Below, piece after piece: positions 1 to 11,700 of a stretch of DNA of 64,000 nucleotides (positions are counted from its first letter, which is position 1; every line of letters starts with the position of its first letter). This DNA is from Bdellovibrionales bacterium (GTDB lineage Bacteria > Bdellovibrionota > Bdellovibrionia > Bdellovibrionales > JAMPXM01), in the NCBI GenBank assembly GCA_016713885.1, contig JADJOF010000002.1, forward strand, positions 558,001 through 622,000, written 5' to 3'. A model generated the notes under the pieces. It worked only from the letters and a program-made list of their open reading frames with translations. It ran no database searches and was not told the origin of the DNA. Made by a program: the position numbers and the translations under genes.

Positions 1-1
1 C

Positions 2-3000
2 ACTTTTGATCTCAAAGGCGACCTCTTTAACAACAGATCTGAAGACCTCGGCGTGGGCCTTGTCAAAATGACGGGAACTCTTGATCAGTACTATACCTTT
101 ACCGGTGGATCGAAGGGCTCACCAACCATTCAAATTAACAAAGTGAGTGGAACGGTTCAGCCCGCTGGAGGTGTGACCAACCTCATCGTTTGGTCGCTTG
201 AGTTGCTGCAGGGGACATTTACGGCGCCATCGGACAGTCTGTATATCGGGACAAATACGTGGAGCTCGGTGAGCCACAATGCACTTCTCGTCTCGAGCGG
301 GACGACGTTTGATACTAACGGTGGAACGATCAAGTTTAATATGGCGCGAATGAGTTCGAATGCGACGACGCAGACGATTTCGGTTCCCGCGGGGTTTGTA
401 TTCAATAGTGTTGAAATCAACAATACAAACCTTTGGAGTAGTGGTTGGGGCGACTACATCGCTAGCGCCACTACGCTTGTTGTCGCTGGAAATCTCACGT
501 TTGCCGGGAAAGCGAACAACGCGAATTGGGATGTGAGTGGTAACATCGTGGTGAGTACGCGGGCCGAGGGTGGCACGGGTACAATTCGTGCGGCGGGATC
601 GGCGAATCAAACTGTAACCGGATCTCCAGCGGCGAAGTTCTCGCATTTTGCTATTGCGTCGACTGGCGGAACGGTGACGTTGGCTGGCACCCTCAACTTT
701 CCTCGAAATTTCACGTACACATCCGGAACCGTTGACGCAGGAACATCAACGGCTTATTTCGATGCGCAGACCGGATTCTCTAACACGATTACGCCAGGAG
801 TAATGACGTTCAATAACGTGACGTTCACCGGCTACATCGGTGTCTTTACGATCACTGGAACAATGGATGTATTGGGACTTCTGACGATCGCGGGCACAAC
901 GGTCGCGCCGGCTGTTTCAATTAACTCTGGAACGCTCTTGGCCCGTGGTAACTTGACGTTCTCGTCAAATGGCGCGACGGGTACAACGAATGTGAAGGTC
1001 GGTGGTTCGACGAATCAAACGGTGAGCGGTATTGCTTCAGCAATTTCGCCGAGTTTTGAAGTCGCCTCCACTGGCGGCACCGTCACATATTCGGGAACTC
1101 TGGCGTTTGCTCGTGCCTATGTCCACTCCTCCGGAACGGTCGACGCTTCGACATCGACCGTGAATATCGCGACAGGGGGCACAAGTGCGTACGCCTTTAC
1201 GCCTGGACCGACTGTTTTCAATGTTCTGACACTTGCCGGTTACAACACGGTCTACACAATGACAGGTACGGCGACGGCCAACGGAACATTGACCTTTAAC
1301 AGCACAAGCGGATCTCCCGCGACCTCCTACAATGGCGGAGCAATTGTTGCCAATGGAAATGTGGTTTTCTCAACTTATGGTGCAGTCGGAAGTGCAACGC
1401 TCACCTTTGGTGGCGCAACCAATACGACTTTGAATATCGGCGCTAGCTCTCAGCGACCGACGGGACTTGTGACGGTCAATAAGAGTGGCGGCGCAAAAGT
1501 AACGATGCTGACAAATGCATCGTTCTCGACGGCCGGGCAAGATCTGACGATATCGGGCGGGACTCTTGACCTGGGCGGCTATGTACTTTCGGTTGCCGAT
1601 GTCCTAACCGTGAGCAGCGGTACGACGCTGAAGTGTAGTGGTGGAACATTCTCAAATGGAACTCTGTCGAACAGCGGAACGATCAATTGTCCCGGCTATT
1701 CCGGCTATGAATTCAACTGGACGGGAGCAGGTGGAAACAGCAACTGGGATACGGCGGCAAATTGGGCTGGCGGTATTGTTCCTGGTGCGAGTGATACACC
1801 GGCCTTCCAAGACACTTACTGTGGTGCAAATTGCAATGCGACAATGAACGTTGCTGTCAATATCAGGGGGCTACAGATGCTCAGTCCCTACACGGGAACG
1901 ATCACGCAGGCATCAGGCGTAACCGTGGCGGTTGGGACAACCGGATGGACGCAGGCCGCGGGCACATTTGCGGGTAGCGATGCTGCGGTCACCATCGGCG
2001 GAGCGTTTTTGGTCTCGGGCGGAACATTCACAGCGCCCTCGAGTACGGTGTCAGTTGATGGCGCGTATACAGTTTCAGGCACTGGAACGTTCACTGCCGG
2101 CACTTCGACGCTTCAGTTCACTGGTGCCGGCACGCGAACGATTACGCCGGGAACCGGGACTTACCAACACGTCACGTTCCCGAGTCTTCCGGTCTGTGCA
2201 ACCTATAGCTTGGGCGGTGCCACGCTTAAAGTGGGTGGCACGCTCACTCTTGGCACGAGCGGATGGTGTAATACTTGGGGGCAGCCGGTTGATAACGGAA
2301 CAATTCAAGCATTTGGAGATGTTGTCGCGTCAGGAGTGGGTGTGACGGGGACGGCAGCGGTCGTGGTTGCGGGAAATGCGTCTGGTCAAACGATCACAGG
2401 TGTTGCTGGAGCGACGATTCCCAATCTGCAAATTGCGGCCGGGGCGAACAACGTGACTTTGAGCGGAACGATCGATGTGCGGGACGCGTATACGGTGACC
2501 TCGGTTGGTACATTCACGTTAACGGGAAGCACTCTCCGCTTTATGGGAACGGGTGCGAACACCATTACGCCAGGAACGTATACCTATAACAACGTTGTCT
2601 TCCCATCAGGAATGGCTTCTTGTAACTCGTGGACGCTTGGTGGTGGCACGCTCAATGTCGGCGGTACGCTGACCGTCGGTGGAAGTTCGTGGTGTAGTGG
2701 AGCTGGGCGCCCAATCGATAACGGAACCGTCAATGCCTATGGACCAGTCGATCTTTCTCAAGCTTTTAACGCGGGTACTGCGGTCATCCTTGTTGCAGGA
2801 AATTCTGGTGGCCAGACGATTACCGGTGGAGCAACGAGCGAGGTCTCAAAGTTGAACTTTGACACAGGTTCGTATGCGGCGACATTGAGTGGTGCTGTAA
2901 AGGCGACGACATCGTCGAATGTGGCAACGGGATCAGTCGCGCTTGCAAACAGCTCATCATCGTTTAATACGCTCGCTCTCACTCTGAACGGTCGCACCTT

Positions 3001-3082
3001 CACGAAGAATGGCGGTGCACTGACAGTGAACAGCGTGCTGGCGGGTACGGGTTCACTCTTTGGTGGAACAGTCGCTCCATAG
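2..3082 (+). CDS. Large beta-repeat surface/adhesin-like protein, 5' end cut by window edge
   Basis: The reading frame is open from base 2, so the true start lies upstream and at least 1,026 residues are visible. The protein is rich in Thr, Gly, Ser and Val and is built of short repeating strands with phrases such as TSTGGTVT, TYTSGTVD and NNVTF, typical of beta-helix or beta-solenoid surface proteins. At about nt 1705-1860 there is a module with the pattern FNWTGAGGNSNW..NW..G.VPG, followed by a CGANCNATMN cysteine pair. The same module occurs twice in the next gene. No membrane anchor, autotransporter barrel or PEP-CTERM signal is visible at the C-terminus, which ends FGGTVAP. It is probably exported and involved in surface contact, by inference from architecture only. 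It runs in tandem with the paralogue at 3197. Confidence 0.8.
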   Translation, partial: TFDLKGDLFNNRSEDLGVGLVKMTGTLDQYYTFTGGSKGSPTIQINKVSGTVQPAGGVTNLIVWSLELLQGTFTAPSDSLYIGTNTWSSVSHNALLVSSGTTFDTNGGTIKFNMARMSSNATTQTISVPAGFVFNSVEINNTNLWSSGWGDYIASATTLVVAGNLTFAGKANNANWDVSGNIVVSTRAEGGTGTIRAAGSANQTVTGSPAAKFSHFAIASTGGTVTLAGTLNFPRNFTYTSGTVDAGTSTAYFDAQTGFSNTITPGVMTFNNVTFTGYIGVFTITGTMDVLGLLTIAGTTVAPAVSINSGTLLARGNLTFSSNGATGTTNVKVGGSTNQTVSGIASAISPSFEVASTGGTVTYSGTLAFARAYVHSSGTVDASTSTVNIATGGTSAYAFTPGPTVFNVLTLAGYNTVYTMTGTATANGTLTFNSTSGSPATSYNGGAIVANGNVVFSTYGAVGSATLTFGGATNTTLNIGASSQRPTGLVTVNKSGGAKVTMLTNASFSTAGQDLTISGGTLDLGGYVLSVADVLTVSSGTTLKCSGGTFSNGTLSNSGTINCPGYSGYEFNWTGAGGNSNWDTAANWAGGIVPGASDTPAFQDTYCGANCNATMNVAVNIRGLQMLSPYTGTITQASGVTVAVGTTGWTQAAGTFAGSDAAVTIGGAFLVSGGTFTAPSSTVSVDGAYTVSGTGTFTAGTSTLQFTGAGTRTITPGTGTYQHVTFPSLPVCATYSLGGATLKVGGTLTLGTSGWCNTWGQPVDNGTIQAFGDVVASGVGVTGTAAVVVAGNASGQTITGVAGATIPNLQIAAGANNVTLSGTIDVRDAYTVTSVGTFTLTGSTLRFMGTGANTITPGTYTYNNVVFPSGMASCNSWTLGGGTLNVGGTLTVGGSSWCSGAGRPIDNGTVNAYGPVDLSQAFNAGTAVILVAGNSGGQTITGGATSEVSKLNFDTGSYAATLSGAVKATTSSNVATGSVALANSSSSFNTLALTLNGRTFTKNGGALTVNSVLAGTGSLFGGTVAP

Positions 3083-3196
3083 GCACGGAAAGAGATCTTT
3101 CGTCTCACTCTGAGCCGTTTGTGCCCTCACAAAATGAACGAAAAATTCCGATAAGTTGTTGTTAGGAACCGCGATTTCAACGAGGTACGTAACCGC

Positions 3197-6100
3197 TTGC
3201 GGAATCTGGCGTTTCTCTTCTTGCTCGGGCTGTCGATGGTGCTCTCTGGCTTAAGCCAGGGCCAGCACATGCTTTTCCATTTGCTTGGAGCAGGGCAGCC
3301 GATCGCGAATTTCACAACGACATCACAATCGGTCGCGGAAAGCACAGGAGTGTGGGCGGGCTGGTCTTCGAACTTAAGTGCATGGACGAAGCGCCGCCAG
3401 ATTTTGGTCGATGGAGTTGGTGGAGCGCTCACCGACTTTCCGGTGATGATCAAACTTGATTCGACTCGCATTGACTACGCGGAGACTCAAGGTGCCGGGC
3501 AGGATCTTCGATTTGCGAACGATGCTGGGACGTTGCTCTCCTATGAAATTGAGAAATGGGATGAGGCCGGCACTTCGATTGTGTGGGTGAAAGTCGCGGC
3601 GCTTGCGGCTTACCCGACAAAGAGCTCGATCTGGATGTACTATGGCAACGCCTCAGCAAGTGACGCACAATCACCTATGACGTGGGATGCGAATCACCGA
3701 GGTGTTTGGCATTTAAGCGGCAACGGAAATGATGCGACATCAAATGCCAACAATGGAACGGTGACCGGTGCTGTATCCGCTGCGAGCCAGATCGGTAGTG
3801 GTCTGTCTTTCTCTGTAGCAGGCGACCGCGTTCAGCTTCCCGACAACATGATTTCTAACAATTCGGTGGCGACAATTGAAGGCTGGTTTAAGACATCGGC
3901 GACCGACGTACCGATCTTTGGTTGGAGCAGCACTACCTATCCGACGGTTCCTGGCGGAGGCTATGTTCCCACACTCTACATCGGCAATGACGGAAAACTG
4001 CGCGGTGAGCAGTATATGGGTTCGGCCTCGCCGCTCGCGACATCAGGAACTTTGAATGATGGGGCCTGGCACCATGTGGCACTTGTGGCCAATTCGACGA
4101 CGCAGAGTCTCTATCTCGATGGTCAACTTGTGGGTACGTTGGCTGGTACGATTTCGCTTTATACGCCGATGAAGCACTATATCGGTACGGCCTACAGTGG
4201 TGGTTCTTGGCCAGCGACGGCGGGAGGGTGGCGTACGCTCAATGGAGCTGTCGATGAGCTTCGAATTTCAACCAATGCTCGTTCAGTTGATTGGATTCAA
4301 GCCTCGTATTTGTCGGCACGCGATGAGCTTGCAACGTTCCGTAGCGAAGAAACGCCGACTTCGGGCGCAGCAATCATAACCGTTCAACTCAACACCCCAG
4401 CTCAGTCAACGATCACGATTCCCTACACGGTGAGTGGCACAGCGACCGCTGGTACGGATCACTCGCGCGTGAGCGGCAACCTTACGATCAATGGCGGAAG
4501 CTCAAGCGGTAGTCTGAACACTTACGTTCTTCGCGACAACCTCGTTGAGGGCAGTGAAACTGCGATTTTGACATTAGGTTCTCCGACAGGTGCTTCGCTT
4601 GGGCCTGATACCGTTCACACGGTGACGATCACCGATGAAGTGCTTTCGCCCCCCGATGCCGTGGATGACAGTATTAATGTTACGAATTTTAGCGCTGTGA
4701 CGATTCCTGTTCTTGCAAACGACACGGACGCGAATGGCGACACGCTCACGATCACATCGTTCACGGCACCGTCGGCAGGAACTGCCGTGCGTGTTGGGCA
4801 AACGATTCGCTACACACCGACGCAGGATTTTCCAGCGACGGACTCGTTTACCTATACGATTAGCGATGGTCGCGGCGGCACCGATACGGCAACGGTGACG
4901 GTGAACTATCAGATTCCATTCACGTGGATCGGAAGCGGAGCTGACGCGAATTAGACGACGACTGCAAATTGGCTTGGTGGAGTTGTGCCGGGTGCGGGCA
5001 ATACCGTTTACTTTAACAACCAGTGTACGACGTACTGTAATCCGTCCATCAACGGCAATATTTCGGTTTCTGCTGTCAGGATGAACACAAGTTTCAGCGG
5101 GACGATCGCGCAGAACAATACGAACACCATCACGATTGGAACCGGCGGTTGGCTTCAGCGCGCAGGAACATTCACTGGCGGAGATTCGGCGATCACCATT
5201 AGTTCTGGAACATTTGTTCAAACGGGCGGAACATTCAACGCGACCAGCGGCACGATGCTTTTCACGCAGCCCGCAACATCAAACAATGCCACGCTGTTAT
5301 CGGTCGGATCGTCGGCGACATTTGTTCATAACTCTGGAACGGTTCAATTCAACGGGCACTCAGCGTGGGGCACAAACCCGATATTCACAATCGATGCGCC
5401 AGACGGCTTCAATTTGAACAATGTCATTCTTCACCAGGCGCAGGCACAGAACAACAACACGGTGACCTATGCCCCAACGGCTGGGCGAACGATCAATATC
5501 ATTGGAAACCTGACTCACGGAACGGGCCAATATGCCGCAGGTAGTGGAGCTTCAAAAGTGAATGGCCTTTGGCAGGTGCAGGGAAACTTGAATATTGGCT
5601 CTGATGCGGTCGGTGGGACAGGAAGTATCACGCTAACAGGCACTGCGGCTCAGACGATCGTGAGTGATAGCAGTGGGTACACGGCCGATCTTGTTGTCAA
5701 TAAGACAGCGGGAACAGTCACGGCAGGTTCAGCAACACTTCGTGTTCGGCGATTCTTGCTCGATCAGGGCACATTTGTCGCACCAAGTTCGCTTCTGGAT
5801 CTGACGCGCTATCGGGCCTCCGGCACGACGACCGTTATGCGAGTTGCGAGCGGTACGACATTTACGATCGGGACGGCCAATTTGAATATCGCCGCCGACA
5901 GTGACTGGGGCGTCAATGCCATCTACGAAATTGATGTTCCGGATCTGTATCAGTTCAACGCTGTTACGCTGGGCCAAGCCACGGCGGCCAATAATGACAA
6001 TTTAACCTATAGACCAGTCGGAACGAGAACAATCGTAGTAACGGGTGCCCTTGCATTTGGAACGAGTGCTTATGCGGCGGCCTCTGCAAAGACCAGTGTG

Positions 6101-8596
6101 AATGGCCTTTGGGAGGCGCGAGCGAACTACTCGGTCGGCACAGAAGTTAAAGGTGGTACTGCTACTGTGACACTGACTGGGACGGCGGCACAAAGTGTGA
6201 CCATCGCATCAACCGCGATTGCTCCAAGTGGAACGTTTACGGTCAATAAGGCGAGCGGGACAGCATCGTTAACAGCCAGTGCTGCGTTTAATGTTGCAAC
6301 CCAAGATGTAACGATTGCTTCAGGGACATTGAATTTGGCGGGCTTTAATCTCACTGTTAACGATGTGTTGACGGTGAGTAGTGGTGCGAGGCTTCTGTGC
6401 AACGGCGGCACAGTCACGGCAGGCAGCACGTCCATCAGCGGTGAACTTTCGTGTGGAACGAGCCTTGGCATCACGTGGCTTGGTACGACGGGTGACGGGC
6501 TTTGGAGCACGGCTGGCAACTGGACAAACAACACTGTCCCTGGTGTAAGCGACATCGCCTACTTCAATAGTCAGTGTACGAGTTGCAATGCGACGATGAA
6601 CTCAGTTCTCAGCGTCAAAGGCCTCGTGATGGTGAGTTCCTACACGGGCACGATCGCGCAAAGTTCAGGGAATGCGCTGACTGTCGGTACGAGCGGATGG
6701 TCGCAGGCGGCAGGGACATTCACAGGGTCGAATGCGGCCATCAATATGAATGGACCGTTTTCGCTGAGTGGCGGGGCGTTCACGTCGACAAGTGGGACGA
6801 TGACAGCGAAGAATAATTTTATCTTTTCCGGAGCGCCGACGTTTAATCACAACTCGGGGACCGTTGCGCTTTCGGCCGAGTCATTCACCGCGGCAATTAC
6901 TCCCGGCGCAGCGATATTCAACAATGTCTCATTCCTCGGTATCTATGCGACCTATACGCTGACGGGATCGATAACTGTCAACGGAACGCTAACAGCGGGT
7001 GATTCATTTGATGGCTATGGCATCAATGGTGGGACGATCTTGGCCTACGGAAACGTGACGTTCGTCAATAAAGGGTATGTGGGAACGGCACTCTTGAAAT
7101 TGGTTGGCGGAACAAGTCAGACTGTTACAGGAAGCACGTCGGCACCAATGCCCAGTTTTGAAATCGCGTCGACCGGTGGAACGGTCACGCTTTCGGGTTC
7201 ACTCTACTTCTCCAGGAACTTTACCTATACGTCGGGAACTGTTGATACATCGACGTCAACGTTGCGGTTCTATGCTTCAAGCTACACGAGTACGATATCG
7301 CCAAGTGGTATTGCATACAACAACATCACATTTGCCGGCATTTTTGGTACATTTGCGATGTCGGGGACGATGACAGTCAATGGCACGCTGACGATGGGCG
7401 ATGCATTCAATGGTTACAATATAAACTCGGGGACGATTCTCGCATATGGCGATATTGTGGCGAATAACTTTGGCTACAATGGGACAACTCTTGTCAAAGC
7501 AGTGGGTACCGCCAATCGATCGATCACCGGGAGTGCGTCTGCGCGGATTCCAGCTTTCGAAATTGCCAGAACAGGTGGCGTTTTGACGTTTGTCGGGAGC
7601 CTCTTTTTTTCAAGGACTTACACCTACACGTCGGGAACTGTTGATACTGGAACTTCGACTGTTCGGTTTTATGGTTCGAGTCAAACGATTGCAATCACGC
7701 CGGGTCCCATTGCCTACAACAACGTCACATTCAACGGAGACTATGCGAGCTTTACTTTGACCGGAACGCTGTCGGTATACGGCACCCTTGCGATGGGCGA
7801 TACTGGTGGCAGCGGATACTCAATTAACTCGGGAACGGTTCTCGCCTATGGTGATGTGGCGTTGATCAACAATGGCTACAATGGATCGACTTTGGTTCGA
7901 GTCATCGGGACTGGCAATCAAACGATCAGCGGAACCGCATCAACGCGAATGCCGAATCTCGAGATTGTTTCGACTGGCGGAACGGTTGCGCTATCGGGAC
8001 ATATATTTGTTAACGGAGCGTATACATACACTTCGGGAACTGTGGCGGCTGGATCATCGACGATACAGTTCACGCCTACGACAGCAGCGACGGCTATCAA
8101 TTTAGGCTCTGTTGTCCTCAAGCACTTTAATTTCGCTTCTGCGATCGGTACGGCTTCGATTACTGGAACATTGAACGTCGGGGGTGACCTGACGGTAACC
8201 GATGATGCGAACGGTATAACCGGGGCGGTCGCGGTTGGTGGCAATGTGGCAATCTCCTCATTTGGTTTTGATAACTCTGGCACCGGCTTCTTGCTCAGCA
8301 TGGTCGGAACGTCGATTGGATCGACGTTCACTCATTCAGGTGGAACCATTGTTCGAGGACCAATTACTGTGAATAAGACCGGTGGAGGTTCGGTGGTTCT
8401 TGCCTCGAACGTGAACTTCAACGGCGCCAATCAAGATCTGACAATCACATCGGGTACGCTTGATATGGCGGGCTATAATCTTACGGTGGCCCGCAACATC
8501 TCCAACAGCGGAACGCTTAAGCGAGGAAACAGTCCGACGTGCGGCACTGTTTCACAGGGTGGAGCGTATAGCGGAGCAGCTGCGATATGTCCTTAG
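3197..8596 (+). CDS. Giant multidomain adhesin (DUF2341, LamG, Calx-beta, cadherin-like, beta-repeats), interrupted by an in-frame TAG
   Basis: About 1,799 residues if the TAG at 4952-4954 is read through. It begins at a TTG with a hydrophobic signal (FLFLLGLSMVLSGLSQG); no ATG or GTG lies between the upstream stop and this codon. Modules in order: DUF2341-like (nt 3400-3660, with IWMYYGNASA), LamG/concanavalin-like (nt 3700-4300), Calx-beta (nt 4370-4650), and a cadherin/VCBS-like domain with VLANDTDANGDTL (nt 4660-4905). Two W...NW..VPG modules with paired cysteines follow (nt 4918-5060 and 6466-6600), with long beta-repeats to the end. The TAG falls where the sister modules have Trp in NxNW or DGLW, so TGG changed to TAG is the likely event. 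The protein is presumably cell-surface and adhesive. The 27-bp palindrome at 8604 follows directly. Confidence 0.82.
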
Positions 8597-8603
8597 TTCT
8601 TCT

Positions 8604-8660
8604 AAGGTACCTTCTTCCTTTTGGCGACTCGGTGAGTCGCCAAAAGGAAGAAGGTACCTT
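8604..8660. repeat. Perfect 27-bp inverted repeat, long form of the GTAC-palindrome family
   Basis: The arms 8604-8630 and 8634-8660 are exact reverse complements around a 3-base loop (GGT). Each arm starts AAGGTACCTT and contains TTTTGGCGACTC, the same words found in the shorter copies at 16147, 17586, 24311, 26825, 40231 and 43809. It lies 7 bases after the stop of the giant adhesin and 90 bases before the fibre gene. It could act as a strong terminator or RNA-processing hairpin, but there is no T-tract. Confidence 0.9.
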
Positions 8661-8750
8661 TGCGGGGACTGGCTCAAATCGAGACACAGCTTTCAAGATT
8701 TCTCCACAATATGTCGATAAGGTCGATGGCTATTTTGGAAGGGAACGTCG

Positions 8751-11700
8751 TTGAACGTGCTGTTCGTTGTTTCATCCATTCCGCGCTTTGCCGCAGTCCT
8801 AGTTCTCGGCCTGGCGGTGACTCTTTCGCCTTCGGCCGACGCGGCCGATGTTCCACAATCGTTTACTCTTGATGGACGTCTCTATTCCAACGCGGCAGCG
8901 ACGACGGCATTGGTCGATGGTTCCATTACATTTCGCGCCCAAATTCTTGATGAAGATAAGGTCTGTATTCTCTATGAAGAGACGCAGAGCCTAAGTACTG
9001 CGACATCAAATGGCTACTTCTCTGTTCAGGTTGGAAGCGCGCTTGGGTCGTCGGTTCGCGTAGCGGGTGAGCCTGGCAACACGATGGCGCAGGTGTTTCA
9101 AAACCTTGTCGTAACAAATGGAAAAAAAGTTGCTGACGGCACACCCTGTACCGTGGGACCGACGGGTGGAAAGCGTCGCTTTGTCAGAATCAAAATCGCT
9201 CCGTCATCGATGGGCGGAGCTGAGCGCACGCTCACTCCGGATCTCACGATCGACTCTGTTCCCAACGCGGTTGTTGCAGAGCGAGCTGAATCGCTTCAGG
9301 GTTTGCGTTCATCGGATGTGCTTCAGGTGAATACGGCGGCGACAAATGTTCTCTCGCAAGCCAATCTTGAAAATCTCTTTGCAAGTACCGCTCGTTTCAA
9401 TGCGCTGACAGCTCTCGTCGACGGTACAAGTTCGTCGTACGTGAAGTCATCGGCCTCTGGCGCTCAGCTGCCAGTGATCACCGGCGCTCCAAGTTCGCCG
9501 GCGCAGGGTGCGATTTGGTACGATACGTCTGATCATCTCTTGAAGTATCGCACGGGCCTGAATACGACTATCAGCGTTGGCACTGGCTCAGGAACAGTGT
9601 CGAGTGTGGGCTTTACGGCTCCTTCAGAATTGAGTGTGACCGGTGCGCCGGTGACGACCAGCGGAACAATTGCGATGACGTGGGCCGCGCAAACAACGAA
9701 TAAGGTTTTTGCGGCTCCCGATGGTTCAACCGGAGCTCCATCTTTTCGAGTGCTAACGGCGAATGATATTCCCGCTCTCCCTTGGTCGAAGATCACGAGT
9801 GGTACACCGACGACACTTGCTGGCTATGGCATCACCGACGCTGTGACGAATGTTGGCGGCATTCCCTCGATGCAGGCCGGTCTTGATGCTGGAAAGCCAG
9901 CGGCGGGAACAGCGGGGCGCGTGTTCTTTGCCTACGACACACAGAAGATTTATCGCGATAGTGGCGTGACGTGGACTGTGATGTCGATGGGAGCACCAGC
10001 ATTTTCGGATATCACGGGATCGGTCGCACTCTCGCAATTGCCGATCGTGGATTTCACAAAAGGTGGCACTGGCCTTAGCGCTGGAGGTACAGCCAACCAA
10101 GTTCTTGGTATGAATGCCGCTGGAACAGGTGCTGAATACAAAACGGTGACCGCGGGCGCTGGTGTGACGGTGACTCACGGTGTGGGTACGGTGACGATCG
10201 CCACTTCAGGCGCTGCACCAACTGGAAGCGCAGGCGGAGATCTAAGCGGCACGTATCCGAATCCTGGTGTTGCGAAAATTCAAGGTGTGGCGATCAATGC
10301 GACGGCCCCGACTACGGGACAAGTGCTTCGCTATGGCGGCACCGAGTGGGCAGCTTCGAATTTCTCAATTGGAAGTTTACTGACAGCTGCAGGTGCACAA
10401 CAGTTCTCAGGCTCTGCGACATGTTCATCGAGTCAGACGCTCACGTGGTCATCTCTGACGGATACATTTACGTGTACGAATATATCGGGTCTTGATGCCG
10501 GCGTCATTACAACGGGGACGATTGCCGGCGCGAGATTGCCAACTTCCGCGACTGCGTGGACTGTGAGCGGTGGTGATATTTACCGCGATACCGGAATTGT
10601 GACGGTGGGTACAAGCACGCCGCTTGCGGCAGGCGGCGTTTTTCGCTCCCACAAAACAGTGTCAAACATTGGCGGTGGACTTTTCAATTGGAACGCCGGC
10701 GTATCGACGGGCGACATGGTCGGATCTGGCACGAGTGCGCATCTGGGGACCGACCAGGCGCGCACGATGGGCTATGTTCAGGCCTACAACAATTCTACGC
10801 CTGCGATTTTTTCTGTAAATCCTGAAGGTGGAAATGTTGGTGTTGGGACGATGGCGCCGACATTTGCTCTTGATGTCGTTGGTACGGGAACTTCAGCGAT
10901 TCGCTATACGTGAAGCGGCAGTGGTGCCGACCTGCGGATGACGGACTACGCCGGTGCGTCGCCAATGTTGTATATGGCCGGTGTCGATGGCTCGGTTCCG
11001 TCCTTTATTAATGCGGGAGGAGCACTCCGGCTTTACTCCGGCGGCGGAAACCCTGGTGCAGGCAGCGCAAAACTCGGCGTTTCGATTGAGCCGAGTGGAG
11101 ACGTCGGAATCGGCACGAGCGCGCCCGGCGCAAAACTCGAGGTCGCGGGCCAGGTGAAGATCACCGGCGGTACTCCTGGCGCAGGCAAAGTGTTGACGTC
11201 CGATGCGACCGGTCTTGCGTCGTGGACGACGCCGAGTGGAACCACGCAGTGGACGACATCGGGAAGTGATATTTACTACAACACTGGGAACGTCGGTATT
11301 GGGACGGCGACGCCGACAGTGCCACTTGAGGTAAAAGGGAGTTTTCTTGTTCAAGACGCGGGCACGACTGGCTCGAGTATTTCTTTGACCGGCAATACAG
11401 GAGTCTTGAAGATTCGGGACGCGAACGACACTGGCTATGCGCAGGGAAGTATCTCATTTGAAGATGGTTCTGGTTTCACGATTGGCAGCATTGGAACCTA
11501 CAACCTTTTCAACTCTGCCGGTGATCCTACTGCTTTTGGCCTGAGTGCGAAGAATAACTTTCGGGTTGATACAAATGGCGCAAACCGAATGATTATTACC
11601 TCTGCTGGCAATGTCGGAATTGGCACAACCGCGCCATCGACGAAGCTCGAAGTGAGTGGTGACCTCAGTTTGACCAATACTGGCGTGACCGATGGAACTC

